Shown here: in pieces, positions 25,244-33,949 of the stretch
How the letters are laid out: every line of letters begins with the position of its first letter
How positions within the stretch are numbered: position 1 is the first letter of the stretch
Assembly (NCBI GenBank): GCA_910584985.1
Contig: CAJUDJ010000004.1
Coordinates: forward strand, 1 to 64,000
Reading direction: 5' to 3'
From: an uncultured Eubacterium sp.
GTDB taxonomy: Bacteria; Bacillota; Clostridia; Oscillospirales; Acutalibacteraceae
Length of the DNA: 64,000 nucleotides
The notes under the pieces: generated by a model
Told to the model about the DNA's origin: nothing
The model's database searches: none
Seen by the model: the letters and a program-made list of their open reading frames with translations, nothing else
Position numbers and translations under genes: made by a program

Positions 25244-26584
25244 CTATTTTACAAGCTCATCAATTTTGAAATCTTCATATACAAGATAACTGCTTGGTTC
25301 GGCTTCATACATAACACCAATTGTATATTCATCAATTTGAGCAAGACAGGAATATGCAAAAAAGCCATTACGGATTCGGATAGTTTTAAACCAGTCAATC
25401 TTTGTAAAGGAGCCGTTTTCCTTAACAAATTTTCCAACGGAAAGTTCTCCGTCAGCGCGTGCTTTGGGGCCGGTGTGCGTGCTGAAAACATAGTTTCCGA
25501 TTGCTAAAACGCTTTTCTGGCATTTTACGGCAAGAAGGTTTGTTTTCCTGCTCTTTTTCCATGTAACACCGCCGTCTTTTGAAATGGTAACAGGTGTTTT
25601 TCCGGGCCTTTTCTGCCTGCCGAATCCAAGAACAATTCCGTCAGGCGCTTCAATCATCTGCCATTCATCAATATTTTTTGAATATGGCTGTTCATCAGAT
25701 CTGTGCCATGTTTCTCCGTTGTCATCGCTGTAAATTGTTACCGTGGATTTCCTGTCAACATAAAGCGGCATTAATATTCTGCCTGCTTTTGTTGTTAGGC
25801 CGACACCCGGGGCAACGCCGAGAAATGTGCCATCGCTTCTTCTGAGGAACATATGGGTGATGTCTTTTGGCTCACTCCATGTTTTTCCTTTATCACTGCT
25901 TCTGAGCATATAAACATAATTTCTTTTCGGAGCTCTGAGCGGTGCACCGAAGGTAAGTTCAACTTCTGCTTCATTTGCCCCTTCAGGTCCGTTCAGAAAA
26001 ATATTTCCTATGTATTCATCGCCGTTGTAAAGATTGCCAAGCCCCTTAACAGTGTAGGAGGTTACATCCTTTACACTGTCAAGCACTGTACCGTTTTCAT
26101 CAATATAAAACGGATTTTTGTTTTTATCATATATAATAGAAAGCTGTTTTCCGTTAATTTCGGCATAGGGTGCCTTGTGCTTATCCAGAATGCGGCGCAT
26201 ATGAAGTCCTTTGCACTCGGGCCAGAAATCAACAATCATAACAATGTCGCCGTTTGGCGCCATTGCCATACAGGGGTCAATAAAAAAGCCGGAAGCATAG
26301 CAGTCGTCAACAATTTTTGTTTCTCTTGCAGGGGGTTTAACAATCGTCTGCAGGTCGCTCCATGTTTTTCCTCCGTCCTCGCTTCTGCGAACTGCGATTT
26401 CAATATATCCCCAGTCAGCTCCGGTTGAAGCTCTGTCTATTGCGGCAACAAGTGTTCCGCCTGCATTAATCAGGCTGGGAATACGGAATGCAATTCCACC
26501 GTTTGCCTTGTTGCTTTCAGCGGTAAGCTCTTTTTTCAGATAGTGGGGATGGTTTCCGCAGAATAAAATCTGCTTATTGCTCAT
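25244..26584 (-). CDS. GH33 exo-alpha-sialidase (BNR/Asp-box)
   Basis: A 446-residue six-bladed propeller sialidase that releases terminal sialic acid from glycans. The FRIP arginine motif is at residues 33-36 (AFRIPSLI), and four Asp boxes are visible: SEDGGKTWS, SSDKGKTWS, SDDNGETWH and SKDGGVTWK. AIDRASTGADWG carries the acidic catalytic region, and FFAYSCLA / VMYEAEPS carries the nucleophile tyrosine region. No signal peptide or sorting motif is seen, unlike most mucin sialidases, so it is probably cytoplasmic. CGAGGTG precedes the ATG. No nan catabolic genes are in the window. Confidence 0.92.
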   Translation of the reverse strand: MSNKQILFCGNHPHYLKKELTAESNKANGGIAFRIPSLINAGGTLVAAIDRASTGADWGYIEIAVRRSEDGGKTWSDLQTIVKPPARETKIVDDCYASGFFIDPCMAMAPNGDIVMIVDFWPECKGLHMRRILDKHKAPYAEINGKQLSIIYDKNKNPFYIDENGTVLDSVKDVTSYTVKGLGNLYNGDEYIGNIFLNGPEGANEAEVELTFGAPLRAPKRNYVYMLRSSDKGKTWSEPKDITHMFLRRSDGTFLGVAPGVGLTTKAGRILMPLYVDRKSTVTIYSDDNGETWHRSDEQPYSKNIDEWQMIEAPDGIVLGFGRQKRPGKTPVTISKDGGVTWKKSRKTNLLAVKCQKSVLAIGNYVFSTHTGPKARADGELSVGKFVKENGSFTKIDWFKTIRIRNGFFAYSCLAQIDEYTIGVMYEAEPSSYLVYEDFKIDELVK

Positions 26585-26617
26585 AAAAACACCTCGTTTT
26601 TATTATTTTGCAAAAAA

Positions 26618-26646
26618 AGTATAACATATTTCTCATAAATTGTGAA
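26618..26646 (-). promoter_or_regulatory. Promoter of the sialidase gene
   Basis: Minus strand TTCACA (26646-26641), 17-nt spacer, TATACT (26623-26618). Confidence 0.7.
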
Positions 26647-26663
26647 TATCTTATTTAAATCTA

Positions 26664-26692
26664 TTGCAAATTTGTGAAAATTTTAGTAAAAT
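26664..26692 (+). promoter_or_regulatory. Promoter of the alcohol dehydrogenase gene
   Basis: TTGCAA (26664-26669), 17-nt spacer, TAAAAT (26687-26692); it lies back to back with the sialidase promoter. Confidence 0.65.
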
Positions 26693-26726
26693 ATACAGGA
26701 AATATTTTTATAAAGGAGGATTTATG

Positions 26727-27932
26727 ATGCTTTGGGAATTAAAGAAATGCTATTACAGAATGTATCAGACAGCCTTTAAGGTTGCCATGAATTTTCTTGA
26801 CTGGTCTGAACCACAACTGCTTGAAGGCAAGGGCTCTATTTTAAAGCTGCCGGAATTCATTAAAAGCAAGGGTATCAGCAAGGTGCTTGTTGTTACGGAT
26901 AAAGGCCTTATGGGGCTTCATCTTCTTGATCCTATGTTTGAAAAGTTTTCTCAGGTAGGAATAGAATTTGTTGTTTATGATGAAGTTCAGCCGAACCCAA
27001 CCATTCCGAACATTGAAGCAGCGCGTGAAATGTATATCAAAAACGGCTGCCAGGGCTTTGTTGCATTTGGCGGCGGCTCTCCTATGGACTGTGCAAAAGC
27101 AGCCGCAGCAAGAGTTGTTAAACCGAATCAGACAGTCCGCAAAATGAGAGGATATCTTAAAGTACTTAAAAAGCTGCCGCCGTTTTTTGCAGTTCCCACA
27201 ACTGCCGGCACAGGCTCTGAAACAACGGTTGCTGCTGTTGTAACCGATCCCGAAACACATGAGAAGAACGCAATTAATGATATCTGTCTTCGTCCGAAAT
27301 ATGCTGTGCTTGACCCGGAACTTACCGTAGGTCTGCCACCCCATATTACATCGACCACAGGTATGGATGCGCTTACGCACGCTGTGGAGGCCTATATCGG
27401 CAGAAGCAACACAAAGCAAACCAGAATGCAGGCTGAAAAGGCCACAAAGCTTATTTTTGACAATGTTGAGGAAGCTTATAAAAACGGAAAGAATTATGAA
27501 GCAAGGGAAAATATGCTTAAAGGTTCTTACTGGGCAGGCTGCGCCTTTACAAGAGCTTATGTTGGCTATGTTCACGCAATTGCCCATAATTTGGGCGGGC
27601 TTTACGGCACACCGCATGGGCTTGCCAATGCAGTTATTCTGCCCTATGTGCTTGAATGGTATGGTTCTTCCGTTCATTCGCAGCTTGCAAAGCTTGCTGA
27701 TATTGTCGGAATTGAAGGAAGCAGCGAAGCTGATAAATCGGATAAATTTATAGCTGCCATCAGAAAGTTGAATGCAGATATGAATATTCCGACAGGCTTT
27801 GATATGATTAAGGAAGAGGATTTGCCAACCCTGATAGGCAGAGCACTTAAGGAGGGCAATCCTGGTTATCCTGTTCCGAGAATTATGAATTATAATGATA
27901 TGGAAAGCGTTATCCGCAGATTTATGATTTGA
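26727..27932 (+). CDS. Iron-containing alcohol dehydrogenase
   Basis: A group III (Fe-dependent) alcohol dehydrogenase of 401 residues. Visible are the NAD-binding AFGGGSPMDCAKAAA, the PTTAGTGSETT loop, MDALTHAVEAY and the metal ligand region HAIAHNLGGLYGTPHGLANA. It oxidises or reduces an alcohol/aldehyde with NAD(P); 1,3-propanediol, butanol or sugar-derived lactaldehyde are possible substrates. A strong AAAGGAGG lies upstream: ATG 26727 has 7-nt spacing, ATG 26724 only 4. A good promoter is at 26664-26692. It is followed by its own terminator before the symporter gene. Confidence 0.92.
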   Translation: MLWELKKCYYRMYQTAFKVAMNFLDWSEPQLLEGKGSILKLPEFIKSKGISKVLVVTDKGLMGLHLLDPMFEKFSQVGIEFVVYDEVQPNPTIPNIEAAREMYIKNGCQGFVAFGGGSPMDCAKAAAARVVKPNQTVRKMRGYLKVLKKLPPFFAVPTTAGTGSETTVAAVVTDPETHEKNAINDICLRPKYAVLDPELTVGLPPHITSTTGMDALTHAVEAYIGRSNTKQTRMQAEKATKLIFDNVEEAYKNGKNYEARENMLKGSYWAGCAFTRAYVGYVHAIAHNLGGLYGTPHGLANAVILPYVLEWYGSSVHSQLAKLADIVGIEGSSEADKSDKFIAAIRKLNADMNIPTGFDMIKEEDLPTLIGRALKEGNPGYPVPRIMNYNDMESVIRRFMI

Positions 27933-27942
27933 TTTGTATCCG

Positions 27943-27974
27943 GCACACAGTGATAAACCGCTGTGTGCTTTTTT
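27943..27974 (+). terminator. Terminator of the alcohol dehydrogenase gene
   Basis: GCACACAG / CTGTGTGC stem (27943-27950, 27961-27968) with a 10-nt loop and six T. Confidence 0.85.
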
Positions 27975-28003
27975 ATTACAATATTGTTTTTAGGGGATAA
28001 ATT

Positions 28004-29527
28004 ATGAAACAGACTTATACTACAAAAGAACGCAATATGTATCTTGCAGGTATGTTTGGCCAGAATATGATTTACAATATTATTGCCACCGGTCTTGTGG
28101 GCTACTATTTGCAGTATGTTCTTTATATTCCTGTTATCGCAATCGGATGGATTGTTGCCGTTGCCCGTGTATGGGATGCAATCAATGATCCGATGATGGG
28201 AACGGTTGTGGATAAAACAAAAACAAAATGGGGAAAATGCAGGCCTTACCTTATTTTTTCTCCCGTTATTATCGGAATTATTACGATACTGACCTTTGTA
28301 AACGGAAACTATGCAGAGGCACAGACACAGGCAGGCAAAATCATGATTGTTGCGTGGGCCGCCATTTCCTATATCCTTTGGGGCATGCTTTACACGGCGG
28401 GGGATATTCCGCTCTGGGGGCTTACTTCTCTGATGTCCGAAGATGAAAATGACCGTTCAAAGCTTCTCGGCCTTGCAAGAATTGCAGCAGGCGTGGGCGG
28501 CATCGGTGTGCTTGTTGTGCAGATTGCTCAGGTTGCAGCAGGCATGCTTGCAGATAAAGTGGGAGATGTCAATAAAGCAAATAAATACGGTTTTATCATC
28601 ACCGTTATTCTTTTAACGGTTATCAGTACAATTATGTTTGAATTTGCCGGTATCGGCACGAAGGAAAGGGTGAAAACCTCTGAAAAACGCTACACGATGA
28701 AGGAAAACTTCAAGCTTATGTGGCAGTGCAAACCGTTCAGACAGATTCTTATTTCAGGTATTTTAAGAAGCCCCATTCAGCTGTTAATGCTGATTGCCAT
28801 GTCTTTTGTAACTTACTATTTTGCAAACGGCGATTTTATGAATCTGTTCGGAGAAAATGGGCTGAATGTTATGATGCTTCTGAACATTGCAATTATTGCT
28901 GTGGGAATTTTTGCAGGTCAGTTTATTTCTATGGCAATCACGCCTATGTTGGTTAAGAAATTTGAAAATAAGAAAATTTACAATTTCTTCTCTGTTGGCG
29001 GCGCAGTTCCGTTTTTCCTTATGTTTGCTGTTTTCAAAATAGCAGGCGGCGATGTAACGCCGATAGGTTGGGTTATCGTTACAGGTGTGCTTCTTTTCCT
29101 TGCAAGTGCAGGAATGGGCGGCATAAATGTAATGCAGTCCGTTATGATTGCGGATTGTGTGGATTATGAGGAATATCATAACGGAATCAGACCAGACGGT
29201 GTGTTCTTTTCGGGGCAGAGCTTTATCACAAAGCTTTCCGGCGGTATAGCAGCACTGATTCAGTCTTTTGCATACGGCGCGGTAAGCTTTTCGGATAAAA
29301 ATATAGAGGTTATGAATGAAGCGCTGAGAAATGGTGAAAGCTTCATTACATATAACGGCGGAAAATATGCAACAGTTATGTTTATGCTGATTTCCATTCC
29401 GCCTGCCATCGGTATGCTGCTTTCAGCATTGCCAACGCTGAAATATGCTTTAACGGATCAGGAGCATACAAAAATTCTGGATGCACTTGTTGAAAAGCAT
29501 GCACAGCAGGCTGATAGCAACGAATAA
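28004..29527 (+). CDS. GPH-family sugar:cation symporter (MFS_2)
   Basis: A 507-residue transporter with about 12 membrane helices. GPH hallmarks are WDAINDPMMGTVVDKTKTKW followed by GKCRPYLIF, and the later segment GGINVMQSVMIADCVDYEEY with NGIRPDGVFFSGQSF, which is close to the MelB/YihP-type family consensus. It takes up a glycoside or sugar acid with Na+ or H+. AGGGGAT precedes the ATG. It stands between the alcohol dehydrogenase and a convergent sulfatase; the cargo could be a glycan fragment processed by the intracellular enzymes in this window (inference). Confidence 0.93.
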   Translation: MKQTYTTKERNMYLAGMFGQNMIYNIIATGLVGYYLQYVLYIPVIAIGWIVAVARVWDAINDPMMGTVVDKTKTKWGKCRPYLIFSPVIIGIITILTFVNGNYAEAQTQAGKIMIVAWAAISYILWGMLYTAGDIPLWGLTSLMSEDENDRSKLLGLARIAAGVGGIGVLVVQIAQVAAGMLADKVGDVNKANKYGFIITVILLTVISTIMFEFAGIGTKERVKTSEKRYTMKENFKLMWQCKPFRQILISGILRSPIQLLMLIAMSFVTYYFANGDFMNLFGENGLNVMMLLNIAIIAVGIFAGQFISMAITPMLVKKFENKKIYNFFSVGGAVPFFLMFAVFKIAGGDVTPIGWVIVTGVLLFLASAGMGGINVMQSVMIADCVDYEEYHNGIRPDGVFFSGQSFITKLSGGIAALIQSFAYGAVSFSDKNIEVMNEALRNGESFITYNGGKYATVMFMLISIPPAIGMLLSALPTLKYALTDQEHTKILDALVEKHAQQADSNE

Positions 29528-29540
29528 ACATCTTACTAAA

Positions 29541-29578
29541 ATAAAACACGGCACAGGTAATCCTGTGCCGTGTTTTAT
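29541..29578. terminator. Bidirectional terminator
   Basis: 17-bp perfect stem (29541-29557 with 29562-29578) around TAAT, between the converging symporter and sulfatase genes. Confidence 0.92.
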
Positions 29579-29593
29579 ATATTCAGTTGTGTT

Positions 29594-30919
29594 TTACTTC
29601 TTTCTTGCACGGATTGCCGGCAGAATAACGGGGCGTTCCTCGCCTGCATTTACCATCTGTTCAATAAGAAGATATTTCATTTCCTGCCTTATGTGAGCGT
29701 ATTTCGGTTTTTTAATAAGATTGTGCTTTTCAATCGGATCTTTTTCCAAATCATAAAGATAATCTTCAAAATAAACCTTGCTTTTTCCGTGTGTATAGCC
29801 CATAGGCTTTAAATCACGAACGGAATATTTGAAACGGTTTGTTCTTACGGCTCTGCCGCACTGGCTTTCGCTGATCTGCATAAATACACAATCACGCTTC
29901 CGTTCAGGATTGTCAATCTGCTTTGTTAAATCAAAGCCCATATAATGCTTTGGTATATCTATTCCGGCCATGGAAAGGATGGTGGGCGGAAGGTCAATTA
30001 AGCTTGAAAGGCGTTTTTCAATTCTGCCGCCCTCAAAGCCACCTCCTTTAATAATAAGCGGTGTACGGCTTGCACTTTCATGGCAGCTGCGCTTGTATTC
30101 AAGGTTTCGTGTTTTAAAATGACTGCCGTGGTCGCTTGTGTAAATCAGGATTGTATCGTCATAAATGCCAAGTGCTTTAAGTTTGTCAATTAGCCTGCCC
30201 ACATTATAATCCAGTCGGTTGATTGCCGAAATGTAATCAGGATACATTTCCCTGTAATCGCCCTTCAAAAATGTCAGATCATCCGGAATCGGATAATCCT
30301 TATAATGATCAACAGTCTCTTTGAATCCCTCATAGCAGTGCCTGTCGTTTTGATGGTGGGGTTCAAGCTGGCTTATAAACATAAAGAACGGTTTTTCCTT
30401 ATCACAGATGTCCAGATATTCAAGTGCAAAATCATTAATACAGTCCGCACGGTAGCCTTTGAAATCTATCTGATTGCCATCGCCGTCAAAAACATATCCG
30501 TCATAGCCGTGAGAGGTGAATTCAAGACAGTCTGCCGCACGCCAGTACTGATATTTTCCCTGCCTGTCCTTCGGAATTGCTGTTTTTTCACAGTGCACGC
30601 CTATGCCGGGGTAACGGTCTGATGCAAGATGCCATTTGCCTATATATGCCGTCTGATATCCTGCATTATTAAAGTATTCGGCAAGCGGTGTAATATTCTT
30701 CGGAAGGGCTATACCGTTCCAGCAGCAGCCAACCTGCGTTGCATATACACCGGATTGCAGACAAGCCCTTGCCGGGCCGCAGACGGGTTGGCAGGTAAAG
30801 TTGTTTTCAAACATAACACCCTCTGAAGCAAGCTGCATCAGATTTGGTGTAACGGTTTCATTTACAGTGTCCCATCTTTGCTGATCGGAAAAATAGAAAA
30901 TAATGTTTTTTCTTTTCAT
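29594..30919 (-). CDS. Cys-type sulfatase
   Basis: A 441-residue type I sulfatase. The CxPxR sequence QPVCGPARACLQSG places the residue converted to formylglycine at Cys47, so an anSME maturase elsewhere in the genome is needed. Metal ligand region FYFSDQQRWDT is at residues 8-18, and LIYTSDHGSHF holds the second metal cluster. Hydrolyses sulfate esters of carbohydrates, for example sulfated mucin or glycosaminoglycan sugars. No signal peptide, so cytoplasmic. It is the last gene of a minus-strand unit, 14 bp after a TSUP transporter that could remove the released sulfur oxyanion. AGAGGT precedes the ATG. Confidence 0.93.
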   Translation of the reverse strand: MKRKNIIFYFSDQQRWDTVNETVTPNLMQLASEGVMFENNFTCQPVCGPARACLQSGVYATQVGCCWNGIALPKNITPLAEYFNNAGYQTAYIGKWHLASDRYPGIGVHCEKTAIPKDRQGKYQYWRAADCLEFTSHGYDGYVFDGDGNQIDFKGYRADCINDFALEYLDICDKEKPFFMFISQLEPHHQNDRHCYEGFKETVDHYKDYPIPDDLTFLKGDYREMYPDYISAINRLDYNVGRLIDKLKALGIYDDTILIYTSDHGSHFKTRNLEYKRSCHESASRTPLIIKGGGFEGGRIEKRLSSLIDLPPTILSMAGIDIPKHYMGFDLTKQIDNPERKRDCVFMQISESQCGRAVRTNRFKYSVRDLKPMGYTHGKSKVYFEDYLYDLEKDPIEKHNLIKKPKYAHIRQEMKYLLIEQMVNAGEERPVILPAIRARKK

Positions 30920-30933
30920 ATAAAATACCTCTT

Positions 30934-31704
30934 TTATAAAATAGCATTGCAGAAATTAACTGCAGCAACAGCTGCAACAAGGATTGTGAATATAATTTTT
31001 ATCGTTTTTTCATTGCATTTTTTGTTTGCAGCAGCGCCGATGATTCCGCCGCAAACGGCACAGATTACTGCCACTGCCAGTGTTATGAAACTGAATTCGG
31101 GAATGCTGCCGGCAGCGGCAATGGTTATCAGCTTGGAAAGCTGGCTGAAAAAGATTATGCCAACGCTGTAAACAGCAGCCTCCTTCATTGTCATTGAAAA
31201 AAACAGAACAAGAAAAGCCACATTTATCGGTCCGCCGCCCACACCCAGAAAAGAGGCTGTAAGCCCAAGTGCAAAACCTGAAAAAATAATGCCTGCCGGA
31301 TTTTTGACAGTAAAGCTTTTTCGCTTTTTCAGATTTATGTAAATAACGGAAAGAACAAGTAGAATGCCCAGAATTATTCCTTGTATACGCTTCAGCGCCG
31401 TGTTATCCGTAATCGTCAGCAGATAATCAAATAAGAAAGAACCGCATATTCCACCTGCTACTGCACCGGCAGAAAGTGTGAATATAAATTTGAAATTTAT
31501 TTTTGTTTTTGCTTGTATATGCCTGGCAGTTGCACTTATACTCATGCTGAAAACAGCACAGGAGGATAAAAAATTGACAACATCAACTGTGTCATGACCA
31601 ACCAAATCCAGTAGCGGTTTGATAATAACCCCGCCGCCAAGGCCGACAAATGCGCCGGCAAAGGTTGCAAATAAAATGATTATTCCGTAAATAAAATTGA
31701 ACAT
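30934..31704 (-). CDS. TSUP family (TauE/SafE-like) anion transporter
   Basis: A 256-residue protein with about eight hydrophobic segments and the TauE/SafE signatures GAFVGLGGGVIIKPLLDL near the N-terminus and ASFLGVGGGPINVAFLVL in the second half. The family moves sulfite, sulfoacetate or related sulfur anions across the membrane. Directly upstream of the sulfatase gene, it probably exports sulfate/sulfite produced inside or imports a sulfonate; the direction is inference. The ribosome binding site AGGAG lies 11 nt before the ATG. Confidence 0.9.
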   Translation of the reverse strand: MFNFIYGIIILFATFAGAFVGLGGGVIIKPLLDLVGHDTVDVVNFLSSCAVFSMSISATARHIQAKTKINFKFIFTLSAGAVAGGICGSFLFDYLLTITDNTALKRIQGIILGILLVLSVIYINLKKRKSFTVKNPAGIIFSGFALGLTASFLGVGGGPINVAFLVLFFSMTMKEAAVYSVGIIFFSQLSKLITIAAAGSIPEFSFITLAVAVICAVCGGIIGAAANKKCNEKTIKIIFTILVAAVAAVNFCNAIL

Positions 31705-31721
31705 AGCACCATTGTCTCCTG

Positions 31722-32768
31722 TTATTTATTGTTTTCCAGAATAATGCTTCTGGTGGGATAGGCAAAATCGGTGTTGTTTTTTTCAACAATGCTTTTAATT
31801 TCAAAATTAAGCGTTTCAAGAAAATCATTATATATATTAATATCGGTTGTGTTTACATAGCATCTGATTTTAATATTTATTGCCGAATCACCGTAGCCTT
31901 CAAAGAACACACGGATGGTGTCTTTATCTGTAAGCTCGCAGCCAGTAAGATAATTTTTTATATCTTCTTCACATTTTTTGATAATATTATTAGAGGCAGA
32001 ATACAAAATGCCGATATTGAATTCAACAAGCTTTTTGGTAAGCCTTGCATAATTTGAAACAGAAGCGTCTGCGATTGCAGAGTTCGGCACAATGAGCACG
32101 GAATCATCCAGCTTGCGTATTCTTGTAGAACGCATTGTAATATCCTCAACAATTCCCTTGAAATCGGATGTTTCAATTAAATCGCCTACATCAAACGGTT
32201 TGTCAAACAGAATAACAAATCCGGAAATCAGATTTTTCAGTGTATCCTGTGCTGACAGGGAAACGGCAAGTCCGCCCACACCAAGCCCTGTTATCAGGCC
32301 GTTTATATTGTAGCCAAGCTCAGCAAGAACCATAACAACGGCAATGCATACGACAATAACCTTAAGAAGATTTGAAATGAATTTAACGGCCACACCGTTG
32401 CTTACAGGATTTCCTTTTGATGAAAAAGCAGCATAAAGATTATCTGAAATATAGCAAAGAACGCTCCAGCACACAATTATAATCATTGCTATTTTAAAGG
32501 CATCGGTGATTTTTTCATGCTGATAATTTACGGAAATACCGATATATAAACCAAGAATCAGAAAGAATACAGAAAGGGGCTTTTTCAAATTTTCTTTAAA
32601 GCGTTTTTTTCTTTCGGGATTTTTTGAATAAAGTATTTTGCCGAAAAGGCTTAGAATAAGTGACGAAAATTTATTTCTCAGTGCAAAAAACACAAGAAAA
32701 ATCAAGAAGCCTGAAACAATATTGATTATAAAACTGTTTTCTTTATAAAGTTCAGTGATAAATTCCAT
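31722..32768 (-). CDS. MscS family mechanosensitive ion channel
   Basis: A 348-residue MscS-type channel that opens on membrane tension to release osmolytes. An N-terminal hydrophobic part has four segments; the pore helix and beta domain are seen as NGLITGLGVGGLAVSLSAQD, SGFVILFDKPFDVGDLIE, then RSTRIRKLDDSVLIVPNSAI. AAAGGAG before ATG 32768 makes this the start; the longer frame to 32810 overlaps the upstream gene. It overlaps no gene but is tightly packed with FkbM and TSUP genes, so a common transcript is likely. Confidence 0.93.
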   Translation of the reverse strand: MEFITELYKENSFIINIVSGFLIFLVFFALRNKFSSLILSLFGKILYSKNPERKKRFKENLKKPLSVFFLILGLYIGISVNYQHEKITDAFKIAMIIIVCWSVLCYISDNLYAAFSSKGNPVSNGVAVKFISNLLKVIVVCIAVVMVLAELGYNINGLITGLGVGGLAVSLSAQDTLKNLISGFVILFDKPFDVGDLIETSDFKGIVEDITMRSTRIRKLDDSVLIVPNSAIADASVSNYARLTKKLVEFNIGILYSASNNIIKKCEEDIKNYLTGCELTDKDTIRVFFEGYGDSAINIKIRCYVNTTDINIYNDFLETLNFEIKSIVEKNNTDFAYPTRSIILENNK

Positions 32769-32779
32769 TTGATTCTCCT

Positions 32780-33835
32780 TTAAAGTGTGCAGTAAAAATT
32801 GCTTTCCCAAGCAGGAATATACGGCGAATGCCTGAAATATATTTTGTAATTCGGATTGTATTCAAGAATTTTTATCGGCAGTGAAAACATGTCCTCATTT
32901 CTGTGATAGGCGCAGATATAAAGCTTCGGAGTATATTTTTCTATGATATTTCTGCAGCCCTCGATTGCGTGCAGCTCCGCGCCCTCAATATCCATCTTCA
33001 GAAGCGTTATTCTGTCATCAATCAGGCTGTCTATATCGGTAACCCTTATAGGTGTGCCGCTTGCAGAAAGCTTAGAATTTCTTCCTGCTTTTTTTGAGAA
33101 TGTAAGTATGTCCTGTTTATTCCATGCACCCATATTGTAAAGGCTTATGCCTTGCATATTTTGCGTATTTCTAACAAGCTTTTTAAAATTTTTTTCATCA
33201 GGCTCAAGCGCATAAATGTGTTCGTATTTTCCGTTTGTATATGCAGTAAATTCACGGATTGTATCGCCGTCATAAGCGCCCATATCCACAATGGTTTCAC
33301 GATCTGTCAGCTTCAGAATATCTCTGTAAATGACGGCTTTATCCGCTTCCGTGCTTACGTAAAGGTATTCAACTTTACCGCTGATTTTGAAATTTATGAT
33401 GTTTTCAAACACACACCTGCTTTTAGCATCGGCAAGCTTTCCGTAAACAAATTCAAATTTTTCCCTGTTTTTTTCAAAAAATTCTCTTGTAAATATGCCG
33501 TTTCCGGCAACCGGCACATCAGGTGCGTAAACGGTATGCTCCGAATTGATTTTTCTGATTTTTTCAAGCATATCGGGAAGGTGTGTTGCAAAAGCTAAAA
33601 CGATATTGAAATCTTCATATTTTTCACAGATATCGCTGTATTTCAGCACCTTATATCCTAAAAATGAATGTCCCCTGACAAATTCATCACTTGCAAATAT
33701 ATCTGAAACCGTTATTCCGTATTCTTTCAAAACGGAAATGATTTTTTCGGCACCGTTTCCCATTCCGTAAACCACAACAGGCTTAGGGCTTTCTGCCAGC
33801 TGAAGCCATACATCTTTTTCTTTTATCGTCAACAT
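32780..33835 (-). CDS. FkbM family methyltransferase
   Basis: A 351-residue protein with two parts. Residues about 15-105 look like a Rossmann-type nucleotide-binding module (PVVVYGMGNGAEKIISVLKE) similar to N-terminal domains in sugar-modifying enzymes. Residues about 180-330 are an FkbM SAM-dependent methyltransferase (TIVDMGAYDGDTIREF, ALEPDEKNFKKLVRNT, LLKMDIEGAELHAIEG). These enzymes O-methylate sugars or other metabolites, often in cell-surface glycans. GAGGA precedes the ATG. First gene of the unit ending with the sulfatase. Confidence 0.87.
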   Translation of the reverse strand: MLTIKEKDVWLQLAESPKPVVVYGMGNGAEKIISVLKEYGITVSDIFASDEFVRGHSFLGYKVLKYSDICEKYEDFNIVLAFATHLPDMLEKIRKINSEHTVYAPDVPVAGNGIFTREFFEKNREKFEFVYGKLADAKSRCVFENIINFKISGKVEYLYVSTEADKAVIYRDILKLTDRETIVDMGAYDGDTIREFTAYTNGKYEHIYALEPDEKNFKKLVRNTQNMQGISLYNMGAWNKQDILTFSKKAGRNSKLSASGTPIRVTDIDSLIDDRITLLKMDIEGAELHAIEGCRNIIEKYTPKLYICAYHRNEDMFSLPIKILEYNPNYKIYFRHSPYIPAWESNFYCTL

Positions 33836-33885
33836 AAAATCCTCGTAATTTTTAGTTATTTAAAGTATAACATAAAACTGCCCTC

Positions 33886-33914
33886 TTTACAAATAATTTT
33901 AAAAAGTATATAAT
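33886..33914 (+). promoter_or_regulatory. Promoter of the corC-like/phoH/ybeY/era cluster
   Basis: TTTACA (33886-33891), 17-nt spacer, TATAAT (33909-33914). Confidence 0.78.
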
Positions 33915-33949
33915 AATTAATATTTTTATTTACGGAGGGCTGTGCCTTT

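Noticed and set aside
26841..27677. Minus-strand ORF opposite the iron alcohol dehydrogenase
   Set aside because: Shadow ORF; plus-strand gene has all motifs of its family.
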